NCBI GenBank assembly: GCA_016927115.1
Contig: JAFGNH010000028.1
Coordinates: 1-64,000 of the forward strand
DNA length: 64,000 bases
DNA from: Anaerolineales bacterium
GTDB taxonomy: Bacteria; Chloroflexota; Anaerolineae; Anaerolineales; E44-bin32
Reading direction: 5' to 3'
A program made the translations under genes and the position numbers. Positions 42,892 through 52,091 of this stretch are shown piece after piece. Below the pieces are notes generated by a model that worked only from the letters and a program-made list of their open reading frames with translations, searched no databases and was not told the origin of the DNA. Each line of letters starts with the position of its first letter. Position 1 is the first letter of the stretch.

Positions 42892-43308
42892 ATGCAAGCA
42901 AAGGTTGTATGGTCCGAAGGTATGAGTTTTTCAGGCACCTCGGATTCCGGTTTTTCGCTTGATCTAGGAGCAGCAGAAAGTGTTGGTGGAAAGAATGACG
43001 GTTTCCGGCCGTTGGAACTTCTACTAACCGGGTTGATTGGTTGCACTGCCATGGACGTTATCAGCATTCTTCAGAAGAAACGCCAGCAGGTTGAGGGGTT
43101 TGAAGTCGAAGCTCACGCCGAGCGGGCACAGGAACATCCAAAAGTATTCACGAGTATCAAGATTGTTTACCGTATTAAAGGAAAAAATATCGACGAGAAC
43201 GCTGTACAGCGTGCTATCCAACTGTCGGAAACAAGGTATTGCCCTGCACAGGCAATGTTTAAAGATGTTGTACCGATGGAACTCTCATACGAAATTGAGG
43301 AAGCTTGA
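42892..43308 (+). CDS. OsmC-family protein
   Basis: 138 residues from ATG 42892 preceded by GGAGG. OsmC fold with the two catalytic cysteines: LIGCTAMDVISIL and RYCPAQAMFKDV, plus the family RPLELLLTGL block. These proteins reduce organic hydroperoxides with lipoyl or thiol donors. It follows the sigma/anti-sigma pair by 89 nt on the same strand, and is possibly in its regulon. The GFRPLELL with the Cys pair fits the YhfA/OsmC subgroup; Arg and Glu around the site are not verified. Confidence 0.92.
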   Translation: MQAKVVWSEGMSFSGTSDSGFSLDLGAAESVGGKNDGFRPLELLLTGLIGCTAMDVISILQKKRQQVEGFEVEAHAERAQEHPKVFTSIKIVYRIKGKNIDENAVQRAIQLSETRYCPAQAMFKDVVPMELSYEIEEA

Positions 43309-43353
43309 ACAAAGGATACTGTTCCTGGCGGTTCTTCTCCAACCCGTATGGTT

Positions 43354-44337
43354 TCAATAACTCCCAACAGCAAAACAGGTTTTCAGTTGAGTAAACCGTC
43401 CGGAGTGTTTTCCGTACGCCACAATTCCAGAAGGCTGGTATGCGCTTAAGAGAGAAAAAAGCTCATTCATACTGGCCCTGAATGCCGGCTCTTTTGCCAG
43501 GCACCCATCCAGAATCAGCTCCTCCAAAAACGGCGGAATATCCGGATTCTGCAGGGAGATCTCGCGAGGGCGCTTCTGCAGAATCGAGGAAGCTGCAGCT
43601 CTATCAGAAATATGAAGAAATGGTTCTCTGCCGGTAAATAGCCGGTATAGCAGTACCCCCATACTCCATACATCTGATTTACAGCCACTATCACGTTCAA
43701 GACCTGAAAAGCCACAAGACTGAAAACCGGACAGCCTTTCCGGTGACATGTATGCAAGAGAACCGTCTCGCTGCACTGTGTCCACACTTCCAGCAACACC
43801 CAGATCCACAAGGACCGGCATGAAAACCTCTCCCTCCACAGGTACTGTACGAAACACTATATTCTCTGGTTTCAAATCGTTATGCGCATACCCCTTTTCA
43901 TGCATCAGCAGCAGTGCATCGCATAATCGGACGGCTATGCTAATACCTTCATCAATAGATAACACTCCAACTCCCTGCAGATAATTCTCCAGACTGTTTC
44001 CTGCAAGGAACTCCATCCCAAAGAACCATGGGGAACCGAAGAGTCCTACAGCGCGCTCCTTATATCTGTTTACGCTCCGGGATACTGTTCGCAGATGGAC
44101 AATGTTTGGATGGACAAGCTGCTGCAGGATTTCCACCTCTCGATGCAGCGCTGCAAAATAATATCCGGAATCCGGACCAGTGCGGCTTACTTTAAGCGCA
44201 ACCGCGTCCTCCGCTCTTCCAGACCTGGACGCTTTTACAATACGAGCCATTCCCCCCAACCCCTGCGGAATGACTTCAAGAATGGTGAACTCACCGATCA
44301 GACTTCCGGGCCTCAGTATATATGAATCTTCAGTCAC
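43354..44337 (-). CDS. Ser/Thr protein kinase in type VII secretion-like locus
   Basis: 327 residues, GTG start (GGGAGG upstream), no transmembrane helix or PASTA domain. Kinase motifs: glycine loop IPQGLGGMARIVKA, VALKV (ATP Lys), LHREVEIL (alpha-C Glu), the catalytic loop YAHNDLKPENIVF (His-Asn-Asp instead of HRD, but D, K, N present), and DLG in place of DFG (VLVDLGVAG), then YMSPERLSG and DVWSMGVLLYRLFTGREPF. It is probably active. Last of three minus-strand genes with the VWA-FHA and YukD-FHA proteins. It could phosphorylate the FHA partners or EssC. EssB of Firmicutes T7SS carries a pseudokinase, so this might be its functional counterpart (inference). Confidence 0.9.
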   Translation of the reverse strand: MTEDSYILRPGSLIGEFTILEVIPQGLGGMARIVKASRSGRAEDAVALKVSRTGPDSGYYFAALHREVEILQQLVHPNIVHLRTVSRSVNRYKERAVGLFGSPWFFGMEFLAGNSLENYLQGVGVLSIDEGISIAVRLCDALLLMHEKGYAHNDLKPENIVFRTVPVEGEVFMPVLVDLGVAGSVDTVQRDGSLAYMSPERLSGFQSCGFSGLERDSGCKSDVWSMGVLLYRLFTGREPFLHISDRAAASSILQKRPREISLQNPDIPPFLEELILDGCLAKEPAFRASMNELFSLLSAYQPSGIVAYGKHSGRFTQLKTCFAVGSY

Positions 44338-44367
44338 CGTATCCTCCCTTGAATGAACCCATGATAT

Positions 44368-46308
44368 TCAGTCCAGAACAGGCAGGTCATGCTGCGGCCT
44401 TGTCTTTCTTTCATCCTTTTCTGCATACCCTTCGTCCAGGTACCCCTCAGCCGACTGAAACATCAATCTGACACCACCTCGCTCAAGCACACCAAGATCC
44501 AGAATATCACCATTCTTCAGTCTGACAGCCTGGAATGCAATCAACTGTTCTTCATTCAGAAAGGTACCATTCGAACTGTTTTCATCCCGGACAGAAAAAT
44601 AAGCATTGTTTTCCAGAATAGTGCAGTGCAGGCGGCTGATAGGGCTGCCATCCTCATCCTGATGGATCAGTAAATCGGCATATCGTCTCGACCGCCCCAG
44701 GGAGGTTGTTCCATACAATTCAAAGGCTTTACGTGATTGTTCAAAGAAGCCTTCCAGAGGAATCAGAAAACCTGCCGCCACCGATTGGGTCATACAATTC
44801 GTGACAGAGTCTACCGATTCTTGAACCGGGTCCTCTATTCTCGCTCCACATCCTCCCTTCCTTCCCTTCATTACAACAAATACAGCAGCCACACCAGCTG
44901 TTAATACAATGAGTATCAGAAATACTTTCCATAAAGACTGGTTAAGAAAACCTGTTGAAAAGCTTTCCGGCATGGAAAATACAGCCGGGTTTGAGACTAC
45001 CGTGAAACCGAATTCATCCTCAACCACCACATTCATACTGACCGGTTCTCCATTACTTTCGGGGGCCTCGGAGAGATTGAGATAAAAAACTGCATTTCCA
45101 CCAACAACTTCAGCCGTATCCAACAGGATCCCCTCAGAATATAATGCAGCTGCAGCTTCTCTCTGATTGAACCCATCCGGAAATTCGACCCGTGCCTGAA
45201 CCACTATTTGTTCCCCCTTCTGCGCCGACGCCAAACCGGCATGTGCCTCTTCACCCAGCTTTTGCTGCTCTCCTGTGGAATATGCGCTGACAACCACGGT
45301 TGGTGGCAGAAGCTCGATGGAATACTCCCCTGATGCCTGGAGAGAAATATCTTCATTCTGGAGCATCAACTCCAGATGGTGAGTCGTGGAAGGGATTGTA
45401 CTGAGGAAGGTCAGACACAGCTGCGCTGCACCTGCCCTTATAGTTTCAAAAAGCAGCGATGGATCCGATTCTGAAACATCCGGAAGGAATATCCCCCCGG
45501 TCGCCACCGCAAGTTCTCTTGTATACATCGACCAGTAATCAGAAGCTTCCTCCCTCGTCATTACAGCATGGATACGAACATCGCTTGCGCTGGCTATTGC
45601 AGAGATCTCCCCCAGGTCCGCCATATATCCCGGCGTGAAAAGGATAATGTCCATCTGCTGGGAAAAACTTCCTGATCCAACTTGTTTGAGCTGTTCGAGT
45701 GCTGCCGATAATCCGATGCGCGAATTCTTTCCTGACACAGGCACAGGCGCAGCAGCCAGCTGTCCTGGAGAATAATTTTCCAGCGCTGTAAGCACTGTCT
45801 GCGGTTGGTCTGTAAACGGAACCAGGATTTCCGTTCTTCCACCATTCTGTATTAGTACCATTACCTGGTCCAATCCAGGTTGAAACCAACTGCGCCCGGA
45901 AATAAACAGGCGAAAATATGCCAGAGCTTTCAACCTGACCTCATCCGGGGTGATACCTGTATTAAAAACGCCATCACCTGAATCCAGCACAAGCACCATG
46001 CGAGAACCAGCATCAACCAGATTCACTTCCTGAAGATCCCGCTGTTCACCATCCTCAAAAATAAACAGAGCTGTATCCTCCGCGATCGGCAGAATAGAGC
46101 CCCCTTCCTCTCCGCGCAGCCGGGTGTACACATTAATTGCAGGATAGTGCGACGTATCGATACCTGTGATTTCCAACCTCGCAGTATAAGGCTGAGCATA
46201 TACAGGTACAGAGTACACTGGCGATGCCAGTATTAGAACCAGAAAGGATATTATAGTGATATACCGGCCCCTGGTCTGCCGAATTCCTGAAAGAAGTAGT
46301 TCAGACAA
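44368..46308 (-). CDS. VWA-like / transmembrane / FHA domain protein
   Basis: 646 residues from TTG 46308 (GGAGGGGG upstream). N-terminal signal or anchor (about 15-38), a von Willebrand A-like domain (about 95-300, RMVLVLDSGDGVFNTG and QMDIILFTPGYM; the MIDAS reads D-x-G-x-G so metal binding is doubtful), an Ig-like region (about 320-455), a transmembrane helix (about 465-487, VFLILIVLTAGVAAVFVVM) and a cytoplasmic C-terminal FHA domain (GTTSLGRSRRYADLLIHQ ... SPISRLHCTI ... DENSSNGTFLNEEQ) with the Arg, Ser, His and Asn that recognise phospho-Thr. It links outside to inside and probably docks the kinase or a phosphorylated partner. In the T7SS-like locus, it follows the YukD-FHA gene by 12 bp. 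Confidence 0.9.
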   Translation of the reverse strand: MSELLLSGIRQTRGRYITIISFLVLILASPVYSVPVYAQPYTARLEITGIDTSHYPAINVYTRLRGEEGGSILPIAEDTALFIFEDGEQRDLQEVNLVDAGSRMVLVLDSGDGVFNTGITPDEVRLKALAYFRLFISGRSWFQPGLDQVMVLIQNGGRTEILVPFTDQPQTVLTALENYSPGQLAAAPVPVSGKNSRIGLSAALEQLKQVGSGSFSQQMDIILFTPGYMADLGEISAIASASDVRIHAVMTREEASDYWSMYTRELAVATGGIFLPDVSESDPSLLFETIRAGAAQLCLTFLSTIPSTTHHLELMLQNEDISLQASGEYSIELLPPTVVVSAYSTGEQQKLGEEAHAGLASAQKGEQIVVQARVEFPDGFNQREAAAALYSEGILLDTAEVVGGNAVFYLNLSEAPESNGEPVSMNVVVEDEFGFTVVSNPAVFSMPESFSTGFLNQSLWKVFLILIVLTAGVAAVFVVMKGRKGGCGARIEDPVQESVDSVTNCMTQSVAAGFLIPLEGFFEQSRKAFELYGTTSLGRSRRYADLLIHQDEDGSPISRLHCTILENNAYFSVRDENSSNGTFLNEEQLIAFQAVRLKNGDILDLGVLERGGVRLMFQSAEGYLDEGYAEKDERKTRPQHDLPVLD

Positions 46309-46320
46309 TGCCCCCTCCTG

Positions 46321-46959
46321 TTATCTGGTTCTGTTATCTTCCTGATAATCCCATAAAAAGACCAGTTCATACCTTCCAAAGCGGATCAAATCTCCATGGT
46401 GCAGCCGGTATCTTTCCATAGGCATTAATGGAGCACCGTTCAGGCAGGTACCATTGAGGCTGCCCAGATCCTGAAGAAAGAAGCCATCACGATCACGGAA
46501 GATCAGAGCATGCCGTCTTGAGAGGATTGCTGATTCGTTGGGATTTATTCTGCTGATATCCAGTGTTTTCAAAGGCACAGCGAATTCTTGCCGGTATCCC
46601 TGACGGCCAATTACAACAGAACGCCTCTCAATCGGAAAAACGATGTTTCCCGCTGCCAGGGCTGGCCCTGAAGTGCGGAAATAGGAATCTGTAGTCAGAA
46701 ATCCTCGGGGAATAATTTTCGATAGAAGGAGCAGGTGATCACCATCAACGATCATTGATTCACCCAGAGTAGTTCCGCCTTGCAGCACACGTTCAGCCTC
46801 CTGGTGTTTAAGAATAAATTTCGCCATCGATGAAGAAGTGCTGGCTGGAAAAAAATAATCTCCCAGAAGCCGGGCGGCTTCCGCAGCCTTCAAGGACGCC
46901 GGTAAATCCAGATCGTGTGATCCATCAGGAAAGTAGTGCAGCGTTACCCCCACATACAT
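46321..46959 (-). CDS. YukD-like ubiquitin-fold / FHA domain fusion
   Basis: 212 residues from ATG 46959 (GGGGGAAAGG upstream; the frame is open to 47001). Residues 1-85 look like the ubiquitin-fold YukD/EsaB protein of T7SS (VGVTLHYFPDGSHDLDLPAS ... RVLQGGTTLGESMIVDGDHLLLLSK). Residues about 115-205 are an FHA domain (VVIGRQGYRQEF, SAILSRRHALIFRDRDGFFL, DLGSLNGTCLNGAPL). YukD and FHA are separate or absent in Firmicutes T7SS, so this is a fusion of two expected parts. First gene of an operon with VWA-FHA and the kinase; divergent from the WXG100 gene. Confidence 0.8.
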   Translation of the reverse strand: MYVGVTLHYFPDGSHDLDLPASLKAAEAARLLGDYFFPASTSSSMAKFILKHQEAERVLQGGTTLGESMIVDGDHLLLLSKIIPRGFLTTDSYFRTSGPALAAGNIVFPIERRSVVIGRQGYRQEFAVPLKTLDISRINPNESAILSRRHALIFRDRDGFFLQDLGSLNGTCLNGAPLMPMERYRLHHGDLIRFGRYELVFLWDYQEDNRTR

Positions 46960-47320
46960 TGTTTTTGCCTTTCCCCCACAGGAATAATTTCTGTACATCA
47001 ATCACTCTTACTATACCCCGTTCAAACAGATGCTTCAATCTCCCATCAGTAAAAATACATGACCTTTGTATTAAATCTTTCAATGGATTAAGACATTGGA
47101 ATCATACTGGTGTAACTTTACGCGCTCAAAGCCTTTCACAGCCGCCCCTTGAGCAGCACACTCTTTAGCCTAACTCTTCAGGCCGTTTCCATGATGATCC
47201 GCCATACAATACGTATAGATTAAAGGTACTGCTGACGGGCACAAAAAAGCTTGATCCACACAATGCTCCTGTGAAATAATTCGATCAACCAAACATCAGC
47301 ACAAAAAGGGAGGAAACACA
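46960..47320. promoter_or_regulatory. Divergent intergenic region between YukD-FHA and WXG100 genes
   Basis: 361 bp without a gene. A weak promoter candidate for the WXG100 gene is TTGATC (47251-47256), 18-nt spacer, AATAAT (47275-47280), then AGGGAGG before the ATG at 47321. No clear operator was seen. It should hold promoters for both directions of the secretion locus. Confidence 0.35.
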
Positions 47321-47626
47321 ATGTCTACCACCTTAAGGATTGAGCCCGAAACCGTTGAAAATCTCGCCGGTCAGATCAACAGCATTCATGACAATGAAAT
47401 CAAGGATATTCTTGGACGACTACGCCAGCTGAACGATCAGCTGGACCAGGCTTGGGATGGACCATCTCAGATCCTTTTCACAGAGAAATATGGAGATTGG
47501 ATTGTCCAGCTGGATAACTTCAGCACAACGTTAACCGGCATTTACCGGTATCTCAACTCTGTTGTCGAGAATTATCGCGCCATGGATGATGCAGCAAAAG
47601 CTGCAATCCATACATCCATCGAATAG
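47321..47626 (+). CDS. WXG100 family protein (EsxA/YukE-like)
   Basis: 101 residues, the usual size for ESAT-6-like T7SS substrates. It has no signal peptide, is helical throughout (two predicted long helices), and carries the W-x-G turn between them (QLDQAWDGPSQILF, Trp about 45). AGGGAGG precedes the ATG. Such proteins form dimers secreted by EssC. The YxxxD/E-type C-terminal signal may be YRAMDDAAKAAI. It lies convergent with essC and divergent from YukD-FHA, which together define a T7SS-like locus. Confidence 0.93.
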   Translation: MSTTLRIEPETVENLAGQINSIHDNEIKDILGRLRQLNDQLDQAWDGPSQILFTEKYGDWIVQLDNFSTTLTGIYRYLNSVVENYRAMDDAAKAAIHTSIE

Positions 47627-47648
47627 CTGGCATCAGACCCCTTCACAG

Positions 47649-47680
47649 ATGGAGCCTGCCACTTTAGCAGGCTCCATTCC
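47649..47680. terminator. Terminator between WXG100 gene and essC
   Basis: A perfect 11-bp stem ATGGAGCCTGC/GCAGGCTCCAT (47649-47659 with 47667-47677), 7-nt loop, then TCCATTTTCAC. It stands between two convergent genes and probably works for the plus strand. Confidence 0.7.
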
Positions 47681-47707
47681 ATTTTCACAATATAATTGGA
47701 ACCACCT

Positions 47708-50700
47708 TCAGTGTTGCCGGCTTTGATGGTCCTTCATCTCGTGCTCCCCCGGGAAAGCAACCTGAATCACTTTCTGCCCGGATGGATCATAGTACACGCC
47801 TCTCCCGGGAGGAAGATCTCGCCCACGCATCCGCTTTGGAATATGGACGCCAACTTTTAGTGCTTCTGAATAATCGGTTGATACCAACCAGATCCCTCCC
47901 ATACTCGTTCGAAAGCGGCGTATCATTCTATCCGGGCTTTGCAGGGCAGACTGTGGAAGCGAGGCGAAAATCCAGAAATTGGGGGATATCTCCGGCTCTA
48001 AACAAAAATCCAGAAGAGAACCAAATCTGGCTTCCATATCAGCAGATACCAGCTGCAAATCATCAATTATGAGTAAAAATAAACCCCGCGATTCTAAAGG
48101 CTCCATTTTCTTTTTTGCCACATTTTCCAGGAACCTTCCAGCTTCTTCAAACCACTCCCCCGCTGAACTATCCAACCACTTAATTTCAGGCTTTTGAAGA
48201 AAAGGCACTGCCTTTATCCCGCGTTGATGGCTGAGTACAAGTACATCCACCATACCAGCCGGGATGGTGGATGTTATGCTGGACAGGATTGTTCCTAAAG
48301 CCGCCGATTTTCCGCTGGAGGGTGGACCGCTGATCAGAAACCGCTGTGGCGACTTGTCTGGTTCGAACCAGACTGGCAGCAGGTGTTGTTCATCTAGACC
48401 GAGCAGGATTTTTCCCCCGATAGTTCCTTCATCTGTGGCTTCTGGATACTGCTTCATTAGATCCCACAAGCCGAGCTTCTCTGGAAGAGCCTTGATATCG
48501 TGAGGCAGTGTTCCCCGCCAGCTTTCTGCCATCTTTGTTCCTATCTGGTTCAACCAACCAATCCAATGTTCCTCTCCGCCATCAGCTGGTGAAGCTATCT
48601 GCACTTCCAGCGGATCCTTGCCGGAAATATACCCCCTTCCGGGAATATCCAGCATCTTCTTTGTATTCAATTTGCTGCCAAGAAGGATTCCATAGTGGCT
48701 TTTCTCGAGTAAAGAGAGAACTACCCGCTTTTTAATCAGCTCCATTTCTCTTCCCATTAGAGGGCGATCGGCGGTGAGGATAAAACTGATTCCATATGCA
48801 GTCCCTTCCCGGATCAGATGCATCCATTCAGACAGATCCTCCGGATACTGCTCACGGAATTTTATGTAATTGTTGATCACAATGAGCAGCCTGGCTTCCC
48901 TTTCTTCTGCTGGGCACTGGTTGTTGTAAGCAGACAGCCCCACCACTTTCCTTTCGAGAAATTGTTGTTTGCGCCTGTTGAGAACGTCTGTCAGGAATCT
49001 AAGCAGCTTCAGTACCCGCTCTTCATCTGCTGCTTGATAAATTCCTCCGATATGTGGAAAGTCTCCAAAAGAAGCCAGAAGCTTATGCCCCGAGAAATCG
49101 ATAATATGTACGTGAAGCTCGTCAGGTGGATATACGTAGGCCAGGCTATAAACAGCTGTTTGGAGAAACGTTGTTCGCCCTGACCCTGGCGATCCCACAA
49201 TAAGCATGTTTCCACTGGATAGCTCTACCTCATAGAGGAACTGGCGCTGGTTAACTGGATCATCAACCAGACCAACCGGTGTAGCTTTGCTCTTCTGCTC
49301 CCAATTCCATTCCTTCATGTCCTTCCTGAAAAACTGTTCGACGAGTGAACCCAACCCTATCCTTTCAGGCAATGGTTCTATCCAGGGACCTGGCAGTTTC
49401 TGCAACCCCATCTCTACAGCCGCCTTTTCAGCCATCTGGACCAGCACTTCAGCTTCAGTTGAGTGCTTGCCTGTTGTTTCAGCTGCCCCTTGATTCAGTC
49501 GTGTATCCTGAATCAGGACAACTCTGCTTCCATCCGGGCAGATTTCATAAACCGACAGATCCGGATCCACTGCTGAGGAAGTAGCCCCCACTTGATGCAC
49601 TCCCGCAATTCTTGCGACCTGAAACTGCTCGTAATTTTCGAAATTACCAACCCGGTAATAAGCCCGGCCTGGTGGATTTGCTGGCAGCAAATATGCATCT
49701 GCTGTTCCCAAAACATTCCTGCTATCCTCTGCACGTTCCACTCTCAAACAGATTCGAAATTTCATATTGGCGCGAATGCGGTCATTCACCACACCTTCTG
49801 GTTTTTGCATTGCAATCACCAGATGAACACCCAGCGCCCTGCCTTTTTGTGCAACGCTTATAAATTGATCCATCACCTGGCCGAGGTCATATCTGAAACG
49901 ATCCCGCAGTTCAGCAAACTCATCGATGACAATGAATAGATATGGAAATGGCTTTTTGAGACCTGCCTGATGGTATTTGTCTATATCAGCAACACATGCA
50001 TCTGTTAGCATCCGTTCCCTGCGCTGCATTTCTCCAGAAAGCATCTGTAACGTTCTGATTGTTTGCCGGCCATCCAGATCTGTGACCAGGCCGATCGTAT
50101 GCGGAAGCCTGCGCAGAACAGACATTGCCGTGCCACCTTTATAGTCAATGAGTAAAAACTGGACCTGGTGTGGATGATGGTTTAAAGCCAAACCGGTAAG
50201 CAAAGAAAGAAGGAACTCGCTTTTGCCCGAACCTGTTGTTCCTGCGATCAGGCCGTGAGGACCTGCAGCCGACTGTTTCAAATTAAGCAGTAGTGGTCGC
50301 TTTCCTGCGCGCATCCCTGCTATGGCTTCCAACTGAGGAGGATCAGTCAGCAGCCTCTGCCATCGTGTTTTCAGATCGAGTGTATCCAGATTCAAGTCCA
50401 TCAGATCCAATAACCGGACAGATTCGGGAAGATCGGACTGCTGCGAGACATCATAGTTCTTGAGGGATGCCAGCTTTCGGCTTATAAAATCCGCCTTTTC
50501 AAGGTCAAGCTGGTCCTGTCTGAAGATCACTGGAGGTGCGGAAGCCCCTGATTTATACTCCGCCTGCTGATCAGAGAGGATCTCAACAACAGCGTTAAAA
50601 CCGGCAGGAATGTGGGATGGATGAGCTGAAAGGAAAAATACCAGGACCTTCAAATCCTTCTCACCTGAAAGCAGTACCCTGAAAAGCTCACTCTCACGGA

Positions 50701-51640
50701 GGCATTCAGCATCCTCAACAACCAGCAGCATATAGGGATGGTCTTTATTCTCCCTGAGTTTTTCAAGTAATTGTGAAAGCAGAGCTGCACCGGTCTCGTT
50801 GTCGTAGGCAATTCGCGGCAGATTATCAAGAAGCGCACCGGTATGAGGAAGCCATTTAATCCATTCCCACTGGTTTGCTGTACGGTGCTGGTAGATCGCT
50901 GCTATTGAAAGATCTGCAGGAGCATGCAACCCTGCCAGCTGACACAACAAAGAGCGGATGAATGCCCCACGAAGTTCCATTGGCCCGGCAACAGCCAGCA
51001 TCGGAACCCCTGTCAACGCTACAGTTATCGGTACCTGGTCTACCCATGCATACCTTTCAACCAAATCGCGTGCACGCATAGATCCAGGTGGGGCTAATTC
51101 GGGGAATTCTATTCGAGGGGACTTGATCTCAAAACTTGTTCTACGCCTGCCCAATCCTAAACGTAATTCCAGAAAATCCGGGTCACTTTTACGCCGTTCC
51201 CAGATCCTGCCCTCGTTCATTAGTACCCAGTGGGAAATCTGATCGTTGGAGGGGAAATTGTAATCCAATGCTTCTTTTTGCTTGATTATAGCAAAGCGAC
51301 ACTCCTTCTCAATTTCATCCAGACATTTTCTATAGATATCACGCAGCTTAGTCTGCTCTTTCCGAAAAAGGCGGTGGCGGTCTTTATACCGGAAATACGT
51401 GATCATACAAAAAACAGCTCCCCCACAGATTATAATCAATGGATATAGTGAATTTCTGTAGAAAAGGATCATACCCAGACCGACAACCAGGGATCCTGCC
51501 ATAGGGCTAATAATGACCAATAGCCCTGGCTTCTCGGGTTCAGACGGTTCAGGTGGGAAATGCGGAATTTCTATTGAGTTGACAGGTTGTTGAAGTATTT
51601 TCCGTACAGTCTTCCGATACGGTCTCCCCAAACGCTTCAT
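47708..51640 (-). CDS. essC: EssC/YukB-type FtsK/SpoIIIE secretion ATPase
   Basis: 1310 residues. Two transmembrane helices at about 38-60 and 65-85, followed by three FtsK/SpoIIIE-like ATPase domains: P-loop 1 AGTTGSGKSEFLL (about 470, with the Walker B FIVIDEFAEL), P-loop 2 VGSPGSGRTTFLQ (about 820) and P-loop 3 SGPPSSGKSAALG (about 1110). This is the EssC/EccC layout. Firmicutes EssC starts with two FHA domains; this one has none, the FHA modules being on separate proteins next door. It drives export of WXG100 proteins across the membrane. Promoter candidate at 51758-51787. D1 has intact Walker motifs; D2 and D3 are less typical (SGRTT, Lys and Arg swapped). Confidence 0.95.
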   Translation of the reverse strand: MKRLGRPYRKTVRKILQQPVNSIEIPHFPPEPSEPEKPGLLVIISPMAGSLVVGLGMILFYRNSLYPLIIICGGAVFCMITYFRYKDRHRLFRKEQTKLRDIYRKCLDEIEKECRFAIIKQKEALDYNFPSNDQISHWVLMNEGRIWERRKSDPDFLELRLGLGRRRTSFEIKSPRIEFPELAPPGSMRARDLVERYAWVDQVPITVALTGVPMLAVAGPMELRGAFIRSLLCQLAGLHAPADLSIAAIYQHRTANQWEWIKWLPHTGALLDNLPRIAYDNETGAALLSQLLEKLRENKDHPYMLLVVEDAECLRESELFRVLLSGEKDLKVLVFFLSAHPSHIPAGFNAVVEILSDQQAEYKSGASAPPVIFRQDQLDLEKADFISRKLASLKNYDVSQQSDLPESVRLLDLMDLNLDTLDLKTRWQRLLTDPPQLEAIAGMRAGKRPLLLNLKQSAAGPHGLIAGTTGSGKSEFLLSLLTGLALNHHPHQVQFLLIDYKGGTAMSVLRRLPHTIGLVTDLDGRQTIRTLQMLSGEMQRRERMLTDACVADIDKYHQAGLKKPFPYLFIVIDEFAELRDRFRYDLGQVMDQFISVAQKGRALGVHLVIAMQKPEGVVNDRIRANMKFRICLRVERAEDSRNVLGTADAYLLPANPPGRAYYRVGNFENYEQFQVARIAGVHQVGATSSAVDPDLSVYEICPDGSRVVLIQDTRLNQGAAETTGKHSTEAEVLVQMAEKAAVEMGLQKLPGPWIEPLPERIGLGSLVEQFFRKDMKEWNWEQKSKATPVGLVDDPVNQRQFLYEVELSSGNMLIVGSPGSGRTTFLQTAVYSLAYVYPPDELHVHIIDFSGHKLLASFGDFPHIGGIYQAADEERVLKLLRFLTDVLNRRKQQFLERKVVGLSAYNNQCPAEEREARLLIVINNYIKFREQYPEDLSEWMHLIREGTAYGISFILTADRPLMGREMELIKKRVVLSLLEKSHYGILLGSKLNTKKMLDIPGRGYISGKDPLEVQIASPADGGEEHWIGWLNQIGTKMAESWRGTLPHDIKALPEKLGLWDLMKQYPEATDEGTIGGKILLGLDEQHLLPVWFEPDKSPQRFLISGPPSSGKSAALGTILSSITSTIPAGMVDVLVLSHQRGIKAVPFLQKPEIKWLDSSAGEWFEEAGRFLENVAKKKMEPLESRGLFLLIIDDLQLVSADMEARFGSLLDFCLEPEISPNFWIFASLPQSALQSPDRMIRRFRTSMGGIWLVSTDYSEALKVGVHIPKRMRGRDLPPGRGVYYDPSGQKVIQVAFPGEHEMKDHQSRQH

Positions 51641-51757
51641 AATACCCCCTTATAACCAGCAGCCACATGCTGACTGGTTTTTTTCGGATAGATAAAGAAA
51701 TCGGGTTTGCAGAAAATACACAGACAGGCTTGCCCCCATCCCTATCAATCTGTTTTT

Positions 51758-51787
51758 ATTTTATCGGACTCACAGCGCTCAATGCAA
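51758..51787 (-). promoter_or_regulatory. Candidate promoter of essC
   Basis: On the minus strand TTGCAT (51782-51787), 18-nt spacer, TAAAAT (51758-51763); the start near 51751 leaves a leader of about 110 nt. The 450-bp gap 51641-52091 otherwise holds no recognisable gene or RNA. Confidence 0.45.
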
Positions 51788-52091
51788 GAGCCAAACCATA
51801 TCGGTGTGTCTGATTTCTGTTGTTCACGCTTCAAAACCGCACAGCTTGAAAATAGAATTGCCTTATTCTAAGTTTTCATGCTTGCTCGCTGTTATTTTTT
51901 TCCTATACTTGAATCAGATTGGGTATCAGGATCCTTCAACAACATCCGAATTCACCTTTCACGACATCGAACACGACCCACAAATAACGATCCGATCTCA
52001 CATGCCTGAAAAACCTGCACATCATGAAGTATTTGGTGATTGCAAAAATCCGGCTGGTTATTGGAAAGTGCTTCACAGAAAAGGATTGAAC

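Noticed and set aside
43354-44337. Kinase as a direct EssB/YukC orthologue
   Set aside because: EssB is a membrane pseudokinase; this one has conserved catalytic residues and no transmembrane helix, so only a functional analogy can be suggested.
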